DNA from: Oreohelix idahoensis
Lineage: Eukaryota; Mollusca; Gastropoda; Stylommatophora; Oreohelicidae
Direction of reading: 5' to 3'
Assembly: GCA_024509875.1 (NCBI GenBank)
Contig: JAMPIV010004259.1
Span: 62,001 to 126,000, forward strand
Length of the DNA: 64,000 nt
In this document: positions 55,139-64,000 of the stretch, piece after piece
How the letters are laid out: every line of letters begins with the position of its first letter
Position numbering within the stretch: position 1 is the first letter of the stretch
Notes under the pieces: model-generated
Database searches by the model: none
Seen by the model: the letters and a program-made list of their open reading frames with translations, nothing else
Told to the model about the DNA's origin: nothing
Made by a program: the position numbers and the translations under genes

Positions 55139-55984
55139 ATGTCTACATTGGATTTCTTCATCCAGCAAGGGTTAACCCTTGGTAAGTCTGGTAAAGAATT
55201 GGAAGAATATTCATCTGCTCTATTCGCCATTGCATTAAAGTCAGAAGAAAAGAAACAAAAAGAGGAAATTAAATTGAAAGCAGAAGCTGAACAAAGGAGA
55301 GCAGAAGCTGAACTAAAGAAGCTAGATGCTGAGAATAGAAGATTAGAACTTGAAGAGAAAAGGTATCAAAGAGAAGCTGCTGCTGAGGAGAGAAAAGCTC
55401 AAGCTGCTGCTGAGGAGAGAAAAGCTCAAGCTGCTGCTGAGGAGAGGAAAGCTCAAGCTGCTGCTGATGAAAGAAAATTCCAGATGGAAATGGAAGACAA
55501 AAAACTTCAAGCTGCTGCAGAGGAGAAAAAAATTCAAGCTCAAGCTGCTGCAGAGGAGAGAAAACTTCAAGCTGCTGCTGAGGCTGAAATTAGAAAAATG
55601 GAACATGAGGAAAGAAAACAGAAGATGGAACTTGATGAAAGACTCGCAACTTTGGAGTTAGAGAAACTGAAATTGGCGAGTACGGGTGCTCAGCAAACAA
55701 CTTCGAGTACGACAAAGGAGTTTGTTAATAGGATTAAATTGCCTCATTTCAATCCTTTAAAGGATGACGTAGCAGATTATCTAGATAGATTCCAATTTTT
55801 ATGCGATACGCATAACATAAAAAAGGAAAAATATGTTGAACAACTGATGGAATTTTTTACAGGTGACACAGTGACTACTCTTATGACAATAGACGAACAT
55901 GACAGGACTAATTATGATGTTGTCAGAGCAGCATTGCTAAAAAAAATACCAACTAAAAGAAGAAGACTATCGTCTTCGTTTTAG
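55139..55984 (+). pseudogene. Element A gag, N-terminal part (frameshifted)
   Basis: The start ATG at 55139 is chosen over the upstream ATG at 55082 because MSTLDFF aligns with MLTIDHF of element D. A long coiled coil follows, with at least four tandem 9-residue repeats AAAEERKAQ (27-bp units from about 55377) and looser copies after them. The capsid-like domain begins at about 55735 (IKLPHFNPLKDDVADYLDRF). The frame is lost near 55940 in a run of A residues (one extra A) and the protein resumes in the next frame at 55989. Confidence 0.88.
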
Positions 55985-55988
55985 GACA

Positions 55989-58841
55989 ATGTTGCCAGAA
56001 AATGGAGTAGATTTCTCTGATTTTGTTACAAAAATACGTCGTACATTTACACGATGGGTTGAGTTGTCTCAGACTGAGAAAACATATGAAGGTCTAATGG
56101 ACTTATTATTGCGAGATAAGGTTTTGTCATCTGTTAATGATTCTTTTCTTGCATTCCTTCATGAGCGTAAGCCTAAAAACTTAAAAGATATGGAGGAATA
56201 CTGTTGTCAGTATGCCACCGCGCATCCCCATGCTACAGTTAGCAATTCTAAAGTGAAAGAAGTTTTGCCAGCTGCTTCGGCAACACCATATGGCCCTAAT
56301 TTAAAAAAAAAATTTCAGGGTGCTCAACAAAACTGGAAATGGGGAAGTAATCAGAATTACACTCAGAAGCGGAGTAATCCAACACATGATGGTTCTTCGT
56401 CTATGAATTGGAGACAAGATGGTAGTTCTCGTAATTTTAGTGGTAATAATTTGAGACACTTTCGCAAAGGCTATCCAAATAATAACTATTCGAACTTTCG
56501 AGGTAATCATTCTCGACGTCAAGATTATGACGATGGTGAATTTAGAAACCGGGATTCAAACCGGAATGATGATTACAATAGGCAATATGATAACAATTAC
56601 AGGGGAAATGATAGTCGAAATAATTACAGGGGAAATGATAATCGAGGCAGACCTAGATTTAACAAAAAAAGACCTTTCCAACAGGCAAACTCTGCACAAC
56701 AAGAGTTTGATGGAGCCTGTAATACAGTAAATGATAGTGGTTACTCTAGGGCTATCACTGGTTGTGCTTTCGATTTTGGGAGAGCAACTGAATGCCCCCA
56801 ATGCTTAACATTGTTCGACTCATCGACTGTATCTACTCTAAGTTGTGGTCACCCTCTTCCTGCTCTACCTGCTACAGTTGCGCATGATGGGAGAGGATCT
56901 CTCATCTTACATAAAGGTCTAATAAATGATAGGCTAGTCTCAGTACTTTTCGATTCGGGATGTACTACCGTCGGGGTTAGGGAGTCTCTGATAGATCCTT
57001 GCTGTGCCACTGGAAAAACAATCAAATGTGTTACATTTGGTGGTACTATGGAAAGTTATCCTACTGCTATTATTAGGATTGACACTCCCTTCTTCACAGG
57101 AGATGTCCATGCATGTCTTCTTCCTAATCCTATTGCGGATCTTATAATCGGTCGTATTCATGGGGTTAAGGAATGCATCCCGCAACAAATTTCTAGTTGG
57201 GAGGAAAAAAACATTCAAACGGTCAATGCAGTGGTGACAAGAGCTCAAGCTCTTAATCCCCCAACTTCATCGGATAATAGTAATGAAGTTGATAGCCAAG
57301 ACGAGCACTTGGTGATTTCCCATGACTCGTTTGTTAAACGTCAAGAAGAGGATCCTTCTTTGAAGAAATTCTTCCTTCTTGCAAAGAAAGGGGATCCCAA
57401 TCAAAATACTAATCACAAATCGTATATTACTATGAAGAATGGTATATTGGTACGGATGGTACAACACTCGGACAAGTCTATGCACTCGCAAATTCTTGTG
57501 CCTAAGTGTATGAGAGCCTTAATTCTTCAGCATGCACATGATTCTCAGTGTGCTGGACACATGGGGTTTTCCAGAACTAAAACTAGAGTCCTTGCATCCT
57601 TCTTTTGGCCATTCGTGAATAAAGACATCCAAATTTATTGCCGATCTTGCAAAATTTGTCAAGAGGTCAAGTCTAGAGGTCCGAGACATGCTGCTCCTAT
57701 TCAGGCTGCAGATATTCCGATTCGGCCGTTTCAGAAAATGGCTATAGACATCATTGGTCCGTTCAAGATTAAGTCAGCCAGAGGACACCAATTTATCCTC
57801 ACTTGCGTGGACATGTGCACGCGTTGGCCAGAGGCTATTCCTCTGAAGAGCATATCAACTGTCGATATCGCTGATGCTCTTTGGCTCATATTTTCTCGTC
57901 TGGGATTCCCCGGAGAAATACTGTCGGACCACGGCACTCAGTTAATTTCGGACGTTATGTCTCAGGTAATGGCTACGCTAGACATTAAAAGGTCTCTCAG
58001 TAGTATTTATCATCCAATGTCCAATGGATTGGTAGAACGTCTTAACAGGACACTAAAGAACTTACTTGGCAAGATAACGGAGGATCATCCGGAAGATTGG
58101 GACAGAGTTTTACCTGCAGTCCTCTTTGCCTATAGAGAAGTTCCCAACGAGCATACAGGGTTTTCTCCTTTCGAACTTGTCTTTGGTGCGCAACCGCGCG
58201 GTCCGATGTCCTTGTTACACGATTTGATAACTTCTGATAATATTGACGATGATACACAATCGTCATATGAATATGTAATTTCTCTTAGAGAAAAGATTAT
58301 CGAATCGTGCAGGTTAGCAACTTCATCTTCCGAATTTGCGAAAGAAAAAGCTAGGCGATTTGCTAACAAGAAAAGACGCCTATGTCAACTTTGTCCTGGA
58401 GACACAGCATATGTCTTACTTCCCTCAAGAGAGAATAGACTTCTCATTTCATGGAAAGGTCCATACACTATAGTCTCCAAAATTTCCGATGTCGACTATA
58501 TCGTCGATGTGGATGGAAAGCATAAAACCTTCCATATAAATATGCTAACAGAGTTTATTGAACGTCCAGACTATTTGCAGCCTATTTTCCAGGCGACGGA
58601 CGACTCTCCAGTCCAACATGGTCACATCTCATCCCTGTCCGTTATACAGGATGAGGAAACTATTTTTTCTGACGTTAACTTACCTCTTCCTGCGATTCCA
58701 CTGAATTCAACGGAATCGTGGAGGGACGTTACAATCTCTTCGAACTTGTCTTTTGAGGAGCAACGTCAAGTATCCTCTACGCTACAATCATATCAGGATG
58801 TCCTTACCGACATTCCTGGACACACAGATGTCAGAACATGA
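55989..58841 (+). pseudogene. Element A gag C-terminus, protease, integrase and GPY/F module
   Basis: One open frame of 950 codons. The capsid end (TFTRWVELSQTEKTYEGLMD) is followed by an Asn/Arg/Gly-rich RNA-binding-like tract, a C-x2-C-x13-C-x-H cluster at 56793-56852 and protease DSG at residue 322. The integrase has an HAHDSQCAGHMG...CKIC finger and a DD35E core at Asp587, Asp647 and Glu683, and WKGPYTI forms the GPY/F module. The end reaches the start of RT, where a one-base shift breaks the frame at about 58825. The first Met is internal and not a true start. Confidence 0.92.
56793..56852 (+). other. Putative Cys/His zinc cluster upstream of protease (A)
   Basis: CPQC, 13 residues, then CGH. 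Spacing is identical to element D while the intervening residues differ, which suggests constraint on the Cys and His. Confidence 0.65.
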
Positions 58842-60128
58842 CATCATACTTACTGATCGTAATCCGATCAGAGTAAGACCATACCCAATACCTATTCATT
58901 TTCAAGCACAAGTCGAGAAAGAATTGGATGAATGATTCAACTGCAAATAATTGAACCATCCACTTCAGCTTATTCTTCGTCGATAGTTATTGTTTGAAAG
59001 AAAGACAATAACATACGTCTTTGCGTTGACTATCGCAAATTAAATCAAGTTACGAAGTTCGATGCTGAACCTATGCCATTATTAGATGATCTACTTATTA
59101 GACTTTCTAAAGCTAAATTCTTTACTAAACTAGACTTGTCGAAAGGTTATTGGCAAGTCCCACTGACGGAACACGAAAAACCTCTCACTGCTTTTTCGAC
59201 ACCTAGGGGTCTGTTTCAATGGAATTTTATGCCTTTCGGGCTTATGAACGCCCCAGCGACTTTCGTGCGCATGATGCGACGAATTCTATCAGATCGTGCA
59301 GATGTCATCGCATATTTAGACGACATCTGTCTTTTCAGCGATACTTGGGAAGAACACTATTTGGGTCTAAAGGAATTGCTATCTACTCTACGTGAGCATA
59401 GTTTGACTGCAAAACCCTCTAAAGCTTTTGTTGGGTTTAGTGAAATTTCCTTCCTAGGTCATCGAGTTGGTCATGGTCTGTTGAAGACAGAGGACCAAAA
59501 CATTTCGAAGATATTAAATATCTCGGTTCCGAAGACAAAAAAGCAAGTGCGTAGTCTCTTGGGATTGATACAATTCTATGGAAGATTCATTGAGAATCTG
59601 TCCTCCATTATGGCACCACTTTCATCGTTATTGAAAAAAGGTTCTCCTAATATGGTGCGTTGGTCCCAGGAATGCCAATCTTCATTGGATCAGGTTAAGA
59701 ATTTGTTCTCATCTCACCCTATCTTAAGACTACCAACGATTGATAAGACTTTTGTTCTTCGTAGTGATGCCTCTTCCACTGGGATTGGAGCGGCACTAAT
59801 GCAGGAATATTCAGGAACTCTGCATCCTGTAATGTATATTTCTAGGAAGCTAAATGCGGCAGAAAGGAATTACTCGGTTTTAGACCGTGAATTGTTGGCT
59901 ATGGTTTGGTCCGTTCTTAAGCTACAAAGGTTCCTTCTGGGCGCGCATTTCTTTATGGAAACCGACCAAAAAGCTCTTACGGCTATGCAAAGTAAGGATT
60001 TGAAGAGCTCGAGATCTACTCGTTATGCTATTGCTCTTCAGCCTTTCCATTTCACGGTGCGAGCTATCCGTGGTTCGGATAATGTGATGGCGGACATATT
60101 GTCCAGATGCCCACATGATTCCAGTTAA
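58823..60128 (+). pseudogene. Element A reverse transcriptase and RNase H (broken at the start)
   Basis: RT begins in a shifted frame (58823-58935), shifts again, and has a nonsense codon at about 58994 before KKDNNIRLCVDYRKLN. From 59073 the frame is clean for 351 codons: F(T)KLDLSKGYWQVPL, PFGLMNAPATF, catalytic YLDD at 59313-59324, FLGHRVG, then RNase H with RSDASSTGIGAAL, a DRELLAMVWS block and NVMADILSRC. The stop is at 60126. The motifs are complete, so inactivation rests on a few small lesions near the RT start. Confidence 0.9.
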
Positions 60129-60591
60129 ATCTTGTGTCCTAGTTTTTCCTGATACACTTTCGGACTTAGGTCTGTCCTTAATATCCTAATATGTTGTAAT
60201 ACAAATGTATTTGGATGATGTTTAGATAGTTTAACAAATTTCATTTTGTCCATCCATCAGTGATATGTTGCTAATATAGCATTGTAATTCATGACATTTG
60301 TATATTGCTATAATTATAGTATTTAGTAATGTTTGATATATGATTGGTATTGCCAGCAACTTAGGTTTCTTTAATGGTACCCCCTTAGTTTGTTTGGCTT
60401 AAAGGAAATATTTTCTCCTATGTTGGGAGATGATTTGTATCCTCTTCAGACGCTTTGTTTATGCGTCTATTGTACCTGATATTAGGTTCATTTTTTCATG
60501 AGCACATAAGTGATACTTGTGCAATCTTGCTCATGGACATATTTAAAAAAAAAAATTTCATTTTTTTTTTTACAGGGGGGTTGTAGTAATA
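60129..60591 (+). other. Element A 3' UTR and polypurine tract
   Basis: Non-coding. An acagggggg run at 60572-60580 lies 11 bases before the 3' LTR and is the likely polypurine tract, oddly distant. Confidence 0.55.
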
Positions 60592-61749
60592 TGTTGCTGT
60601 CATTTTTGACGGAGTCATCTGTCAAGTTATTTGCTTATGTTTTTATCATAAGAATAATTGTATCTTTACCTGCGATGTCAGGTTGATTAGGGGTTGTCTT
60701 CCCTTGTTTATTCATTTATTGTGTTTGACCTTTAGGGTCAAAGGTAGACAGTTCTGGCGTATGCCCATAGGCAGGGTTTTTTAAAGCGGGAGTTGAGTTA
60801 GACTTCCGGCAAGCCGTGAAGTGTCCTGGAATTTCTGAAGGGACCAAGGGTCCATTGTGTTTTTCGGGGAGAATCTTCGAAGTGACTGCGATGGCAGTTT
60901 TCCCCAGTGAATCTCTGTGCGTTGGAATGACAGCAGAGTTCCTTGTTAGGTTCTGTGGACTCGGTTACAGGTAATACCGACTTTTTCCATTATTACGCTT
61001 TCGGTGGCAGAACATGTTAGAAGATTACCTAGTCTGTGAACTGCAACTCACCGGTCCTCCATTACAGAACATATATGTTGTGCTCAAGGTAGCCATCCAA
61101 GACTATTAGTCATCATACCATCCAGAAATCCAGTGACGAAGATATATTGTGGAAGCCGCAGATTGGCGGCATATTTATGTCCACATACGCATTACTGCAG
61201 GGTTGATGGTAACCTGCTTATCAGAAGTACACAGCTGACGTCAGAACGAGGCCTGTGTTTTTGGCTATTATACTACAGCCTGATAATGTGCAATTGGCGG
61301 GGAATGCCAAGTTGTACCTATGTGTCAAGGTGATTAAGGTATCTGACGCGTTTAGTCAGAGAGATCAGGTGGCATTTTGAACTGTCATTGAATAACATTA
61401 TTATTGACCATGCACGAATATTGGAATGTTTACCAGCCCTTTTGAACGCCTGATGTATTATTATCGATTTCCGGTCAGCATGACCTTGTTTACAATGAAT
61501 GTTCCTGTTGATGCTACTATGTGTATTATCGTCAATAAATGTTTTGAAACGTGCCTGCAGTGTTCAAGCATCCTTGACTACTGCATGTGAGTGTAGGGGT
61601 TGCAGTGTCTACATATATACGAGCCTAAACACATTCACGCCTTCATTCGCACCCACACTCAGTTCATCATACACCAGCACTACACATCTAACAACATGTA
61701 TACTGTCTTGGGCCAGTGATCACCTCAACAAGAGAAAAAGACAGTTACA
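60592..61749 (+). repeat. Element A 3' LTR (1158 bp)
   Basis: Partner of 34815-35973. Followed by the target duplication ccgtc and then the rest of the mariner. Confidence 0.95.
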
Positions 61750-61754
61750 CCGTC

Positions 61755-63076
61755 CCAGTGGCTTTATAACATATATGTAAGGTACATCAGCAGGAGTAGT
61801 AGAATTAAATACAGCAATTGTTATGAAGCAAGTACTCACTGGGGTTCTTTAGAAATAGTCACCATAGGCATTCAGACACGCATCCCACTGCTTGGGTAGA
61901 CGGCGGATGCCGTCCGAGAAAAATGACTTTGGTTGCTTATTGAACCATTTGGTCACCGAGGCCCTGACGTCTGCATCGGAGTCGAATCGTTATCCCTTTA
62001 GGGATTTTTTTAAGGGTCCGAACACATGAAAGTCACATGGTGACAAATCGGGGCTGTAGACTGGGTGTGGCAGAACTTCCCACCTTTTCCTTGCTAACGC
62101 TTTCTGCACAATGTTCGCAACATGTGGACGAGCATTGTCGTGCAACAGAATCACACCACGCGAAAGCATGCCAGGTCATTTATTCTTGATGGCTGTATGC
62201 AGTTGTCTAGTGTGTCTTTGTAGTGGATGACATTGATATTTACGCCAGGCTCTTTAAAGTTTACCAATAGAAGCCCTTCATGGTCAAAAAATGCGGTCAG
62301 CATAACCTTACCGGCGGAAATCTGTGACTTGAATTTTTTTGGGTTTTGGTGATCTGAGATGTTTCCATTGCATGCTCGCTGATTTGCTGCACGGCTCAAA
62401 GTGGTGGCACCACGACTCATCGCATGCCACTATGCGCAACAGAAATGCATCACCCTCCTCTTCGTAACGCAGCAGGTGGTTCAAACTCCACCCCATGCGT
62501 TCTTCCTTATGGTGATCGGTCAGCAGCCGTGGGACCCATTGTGAACACACCTTTCGATACTTCAGTTTCTTCCTAACCACCATTTGAACTGTCCCAAGAG
62601 ACACAGCGAATTCCTCTGCTAGCGAACGTAAGCTCCAACGACTTGTCCACCCGTATTGCTGCATCAATCTCCGCGATGGCTTCTTCTGTCGCAACAATAT
62701 GCACCTGACCTGGCCGCGGAAGATCTTTCGTTAACTGATGTCCTTCTCGAAACATTCGTGCCCAGTCTTTCACTGTAGTCTTAGACACACTTTTGTCACC
62801 ATACACTGCTTTCATTCAGCGATGAATGTTGACTGGTCGACATCCTTCGGCTGTTAGGAACTGGATCACCGCTCGCTGATCGACCTTGGACGGATTCCGT
62901 ATCACACCGGCCATTATTTTAACGGTCTGCAGCACAAACAATGAATACTAGGAGAATGAACACTTACACACTTGTACATTCGTATGTGCTTATTACGTCA
63001 GATGTGACGTCATCATGCTCCACCTACAAATGTCCACTTGGCGCAGCACGGGCGGGTTTCATTTGAACACGCCTCG
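61755..63076 (-). mobile_element. Mariner element, main part
   Basis: With 34789-34814 this makes a mariner of about 1348 bp, a normal size. Terminal repeats of at least 24 bp and the flanking TA on both sides (34787-34788, 63077-63078) prove that the two parts were one insertion, 26.9 kb apart now because element A landed in it. Confidence 0.93.
61850..62914 (-). pseudogene. Mariner transposase (DD34D), degraded
   Basis: Cut-and-paste transposase of the Tc1/mariner group, start ATG at 62914 and stop at 61850. Seen in order: the N-terminal helix-turn-helix region (VYGDKSVSKTTVKDWARMF, PRPGQ), then ACDESWCHHFEP (first Asp), LHDNARPHVA (second Asp) and YSPDLSPCDFHVF (third Asp, 34 residues between). 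Nonsense codons lie after the first about 32 codons (TGA before MKAVYG) and at about 62176, and small indels shift the frame more than once although the net length stays a multiple of three. It cannot make transposase. Confidence 0.88.
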
Positions 63077-64000
63077 TAGTTAGGCTATTATTTATATACC
63101 GTTCTATGTAATCTAGTGCTTTACTTTTTGCTGAGATTATGTCGTTAGATTTGCTTATGATCTTTGATAAGTGGGAGTCGGTTTCTGGCACTTTTAATTC
63201 CCACGGTGGGATCTTTGCTTTATACTGAGCACTACTGTTTATCATATTAAATAGGTTTGGGTGTTGATCCACTTCATCCATTGTTCTCCACCCTGACGGG
63301 TATCTATTATGGTTTAATGGAATGTAGCCTATGTACTGGTTACCCCTATCAAAGGTTTTGTGTGCTGGGTGAGTTGAATCTTTTGCCACTCTTGCCCAGT
63401 AGCTGAATCTCAGTTCTTTTCTCCTTAGCTCCAGAGGTATAATGCCCAGCGCTACTTCTAATGCCTCTGCTGATGTTCCCTTTGAGGCACCTGCTATTAT
63501 TGACAGTGCCTGGTTTTGGACTGTGTCTAGTTTTTTCTTATTGCTCGGGGCGGCTGATGCTTAGACAACACTGGCATAGTCAAGTTTGCCCCTAATAAAT
63601 GATTTATAGAAGGTTAACATTGTCTTATTGCAGGCTCCCCAACCACTTCCTTTCATATATCTTAGCATGTTAATAAGTCCCCTACTGCTTTGCACTAATA
63701 GGTCTATGTGTTTGTTCCAGTTTAGTTGCTGGTCTAGTATCATACCAAGAAATCTAGTTGATTTTGCTGTGCATACTTTTTGCTCATTAATGCTTATGTC
63801 AATTATATTATTTTTAATTGCACGCCCTCTACTGAAGATAATTCCTACGGTTTTTTTAAAGTTTAGATTAAATCCCCACTTGTTCATCCAGTCAGATACT
63901 TTATCTATTTGTTTTTGTACTGTTTTATAGAGGAATGGGAGATTTCTTCCCGTTCTCCATATCACAGCATAATCTGCAAACTGAGATAGGTTGTTTTTTA
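63077..64000 (-). pseudogene. I-type LINE ORF2, RT thumb and connection to RNase H
   Basis: Minus-strand coding continues off the right edge. Reading from the edge: MNKWGFNLNFKKTVGIIFSR, STRFLGMILDQQLNWNKHID, KLDYASVV then a nonsense codon at 63561, then ASAAPSNKKKLDTVQNQALS, LEVALGIIPLELRRKELRF and a YIERYINNSLT end at the mariner. The F-L-G-[MV]-x-L-D and Y-[AG]-S-x-V-[YW] blocks are standard for LINE RTs after the catalytic palm. It joins RNase H at 34788. The palm itself is outside the window. Confidence 0.88.

Larger units (their letters stand above)
34815..61749 (+). mobile_element. Element A: Ty3/gypsy LTR retrotransposon, Gmr1-like order, split by B and C
   Basis: LTRs at 34815-35973 and 60592-61749 and a 5-bp target duplication ccgtc (34810-34814, 61750-61754). 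Removing B and C with one target copy each leaves about 9.37 kb, close to element D. Order is LTR, primer site, leader (carrying both insertions), gag, protease, integrase, RT, RNase H, LTR. About 14 LTR differences by eye make it the oldest of the three. Coding lesions: one extra A in gag, and two small frame changes plus a nonsense codon at the start of RT. Confidence 0.95.

Noticed and set aside
34815..61749. An envelope gene that would make A, C or D a retrovirus-like agent
   Set aside because: No frame with signal peptide, transmembrane anchor or fusion features lies between pol and the 3' LTR in any of them.

Overview
This is a stretch of animal (metazoan) nuclear DNA: AT-rich, intron-containing, and dominated by transposable elements. 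I see no operons, bacterial genes, true tRNA genes or CRISPR arrays. The host is an invertebrate. Several tRNA-derived SINE families, an RNase H-bearing I-type LINE and integrase-before-RT Ty3/gypsy elements would fit a mollusc, perhaps a gastropod, but that is a guess from repeat style and not proven.

One host gene is visible on the + strand: the 3' half of GCLM, the regulatory (modifier) subunit of glutamate-cysteine ligase. Its last five coding exons lie at 1141-1200, 3576-3661, 12638-12766, 13798-13912 and 25363-25544 (stop), with consistent splice phases. Its introns hold hAT-type MITEs, nested tRNA-SINEs, LINE debris, a 2.5 kb solo LTR ending 96 bp before an exon, and a complete 9.06 kb Ty3/gypsy element (here called D, 14924-23984) in sense orientation in the last intron.

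From 25.5 to 33.9 kb there is a degenerate minisatellite, decayed LINE 3' ends, SINEs and a 300 bp duplication.

From 33.9 kb to the right edge is a four-level nest. An I-type LINE (minus strand) is split at a TA by a DD34D mariner (34789-63076). The mariner is split by Ty3/gypsy element A (34815-61749, TSD ccgtc). A is split twice: by LTR element B (36163-44518, minus strand, TSD aacac) and by LTR element C (45394-54595, TSD attac). Boundaries are set by TG...CA ends and matching target-site duplications. LTR differences counted by eye (A about 14, B 7, C about 10-12 in a longer LTR) agree with the nesting order.

A, C and D share the Gmr1-like order gag-protease-integrase-RT-RNase H, with integrase before RT. 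A and D carry all domains but have frameshifts. C has an intact 1031-codon gag-PR-IN frame and no RT at all. B has no gag, protease, integrase or RT. It keeps an internally deleted RNase H scar of an A-like pol and an intact 1016-codon gene for a coiled-coil protein with a C-terminal RNA-recognition motif. B and C are the most unusual objects here: two young LTR elements that cannot reverse-transcribe themselves, one carrying a capsid-integrase set and the other a putative RNA-binding protein, both inserted in an element that encodes RT.
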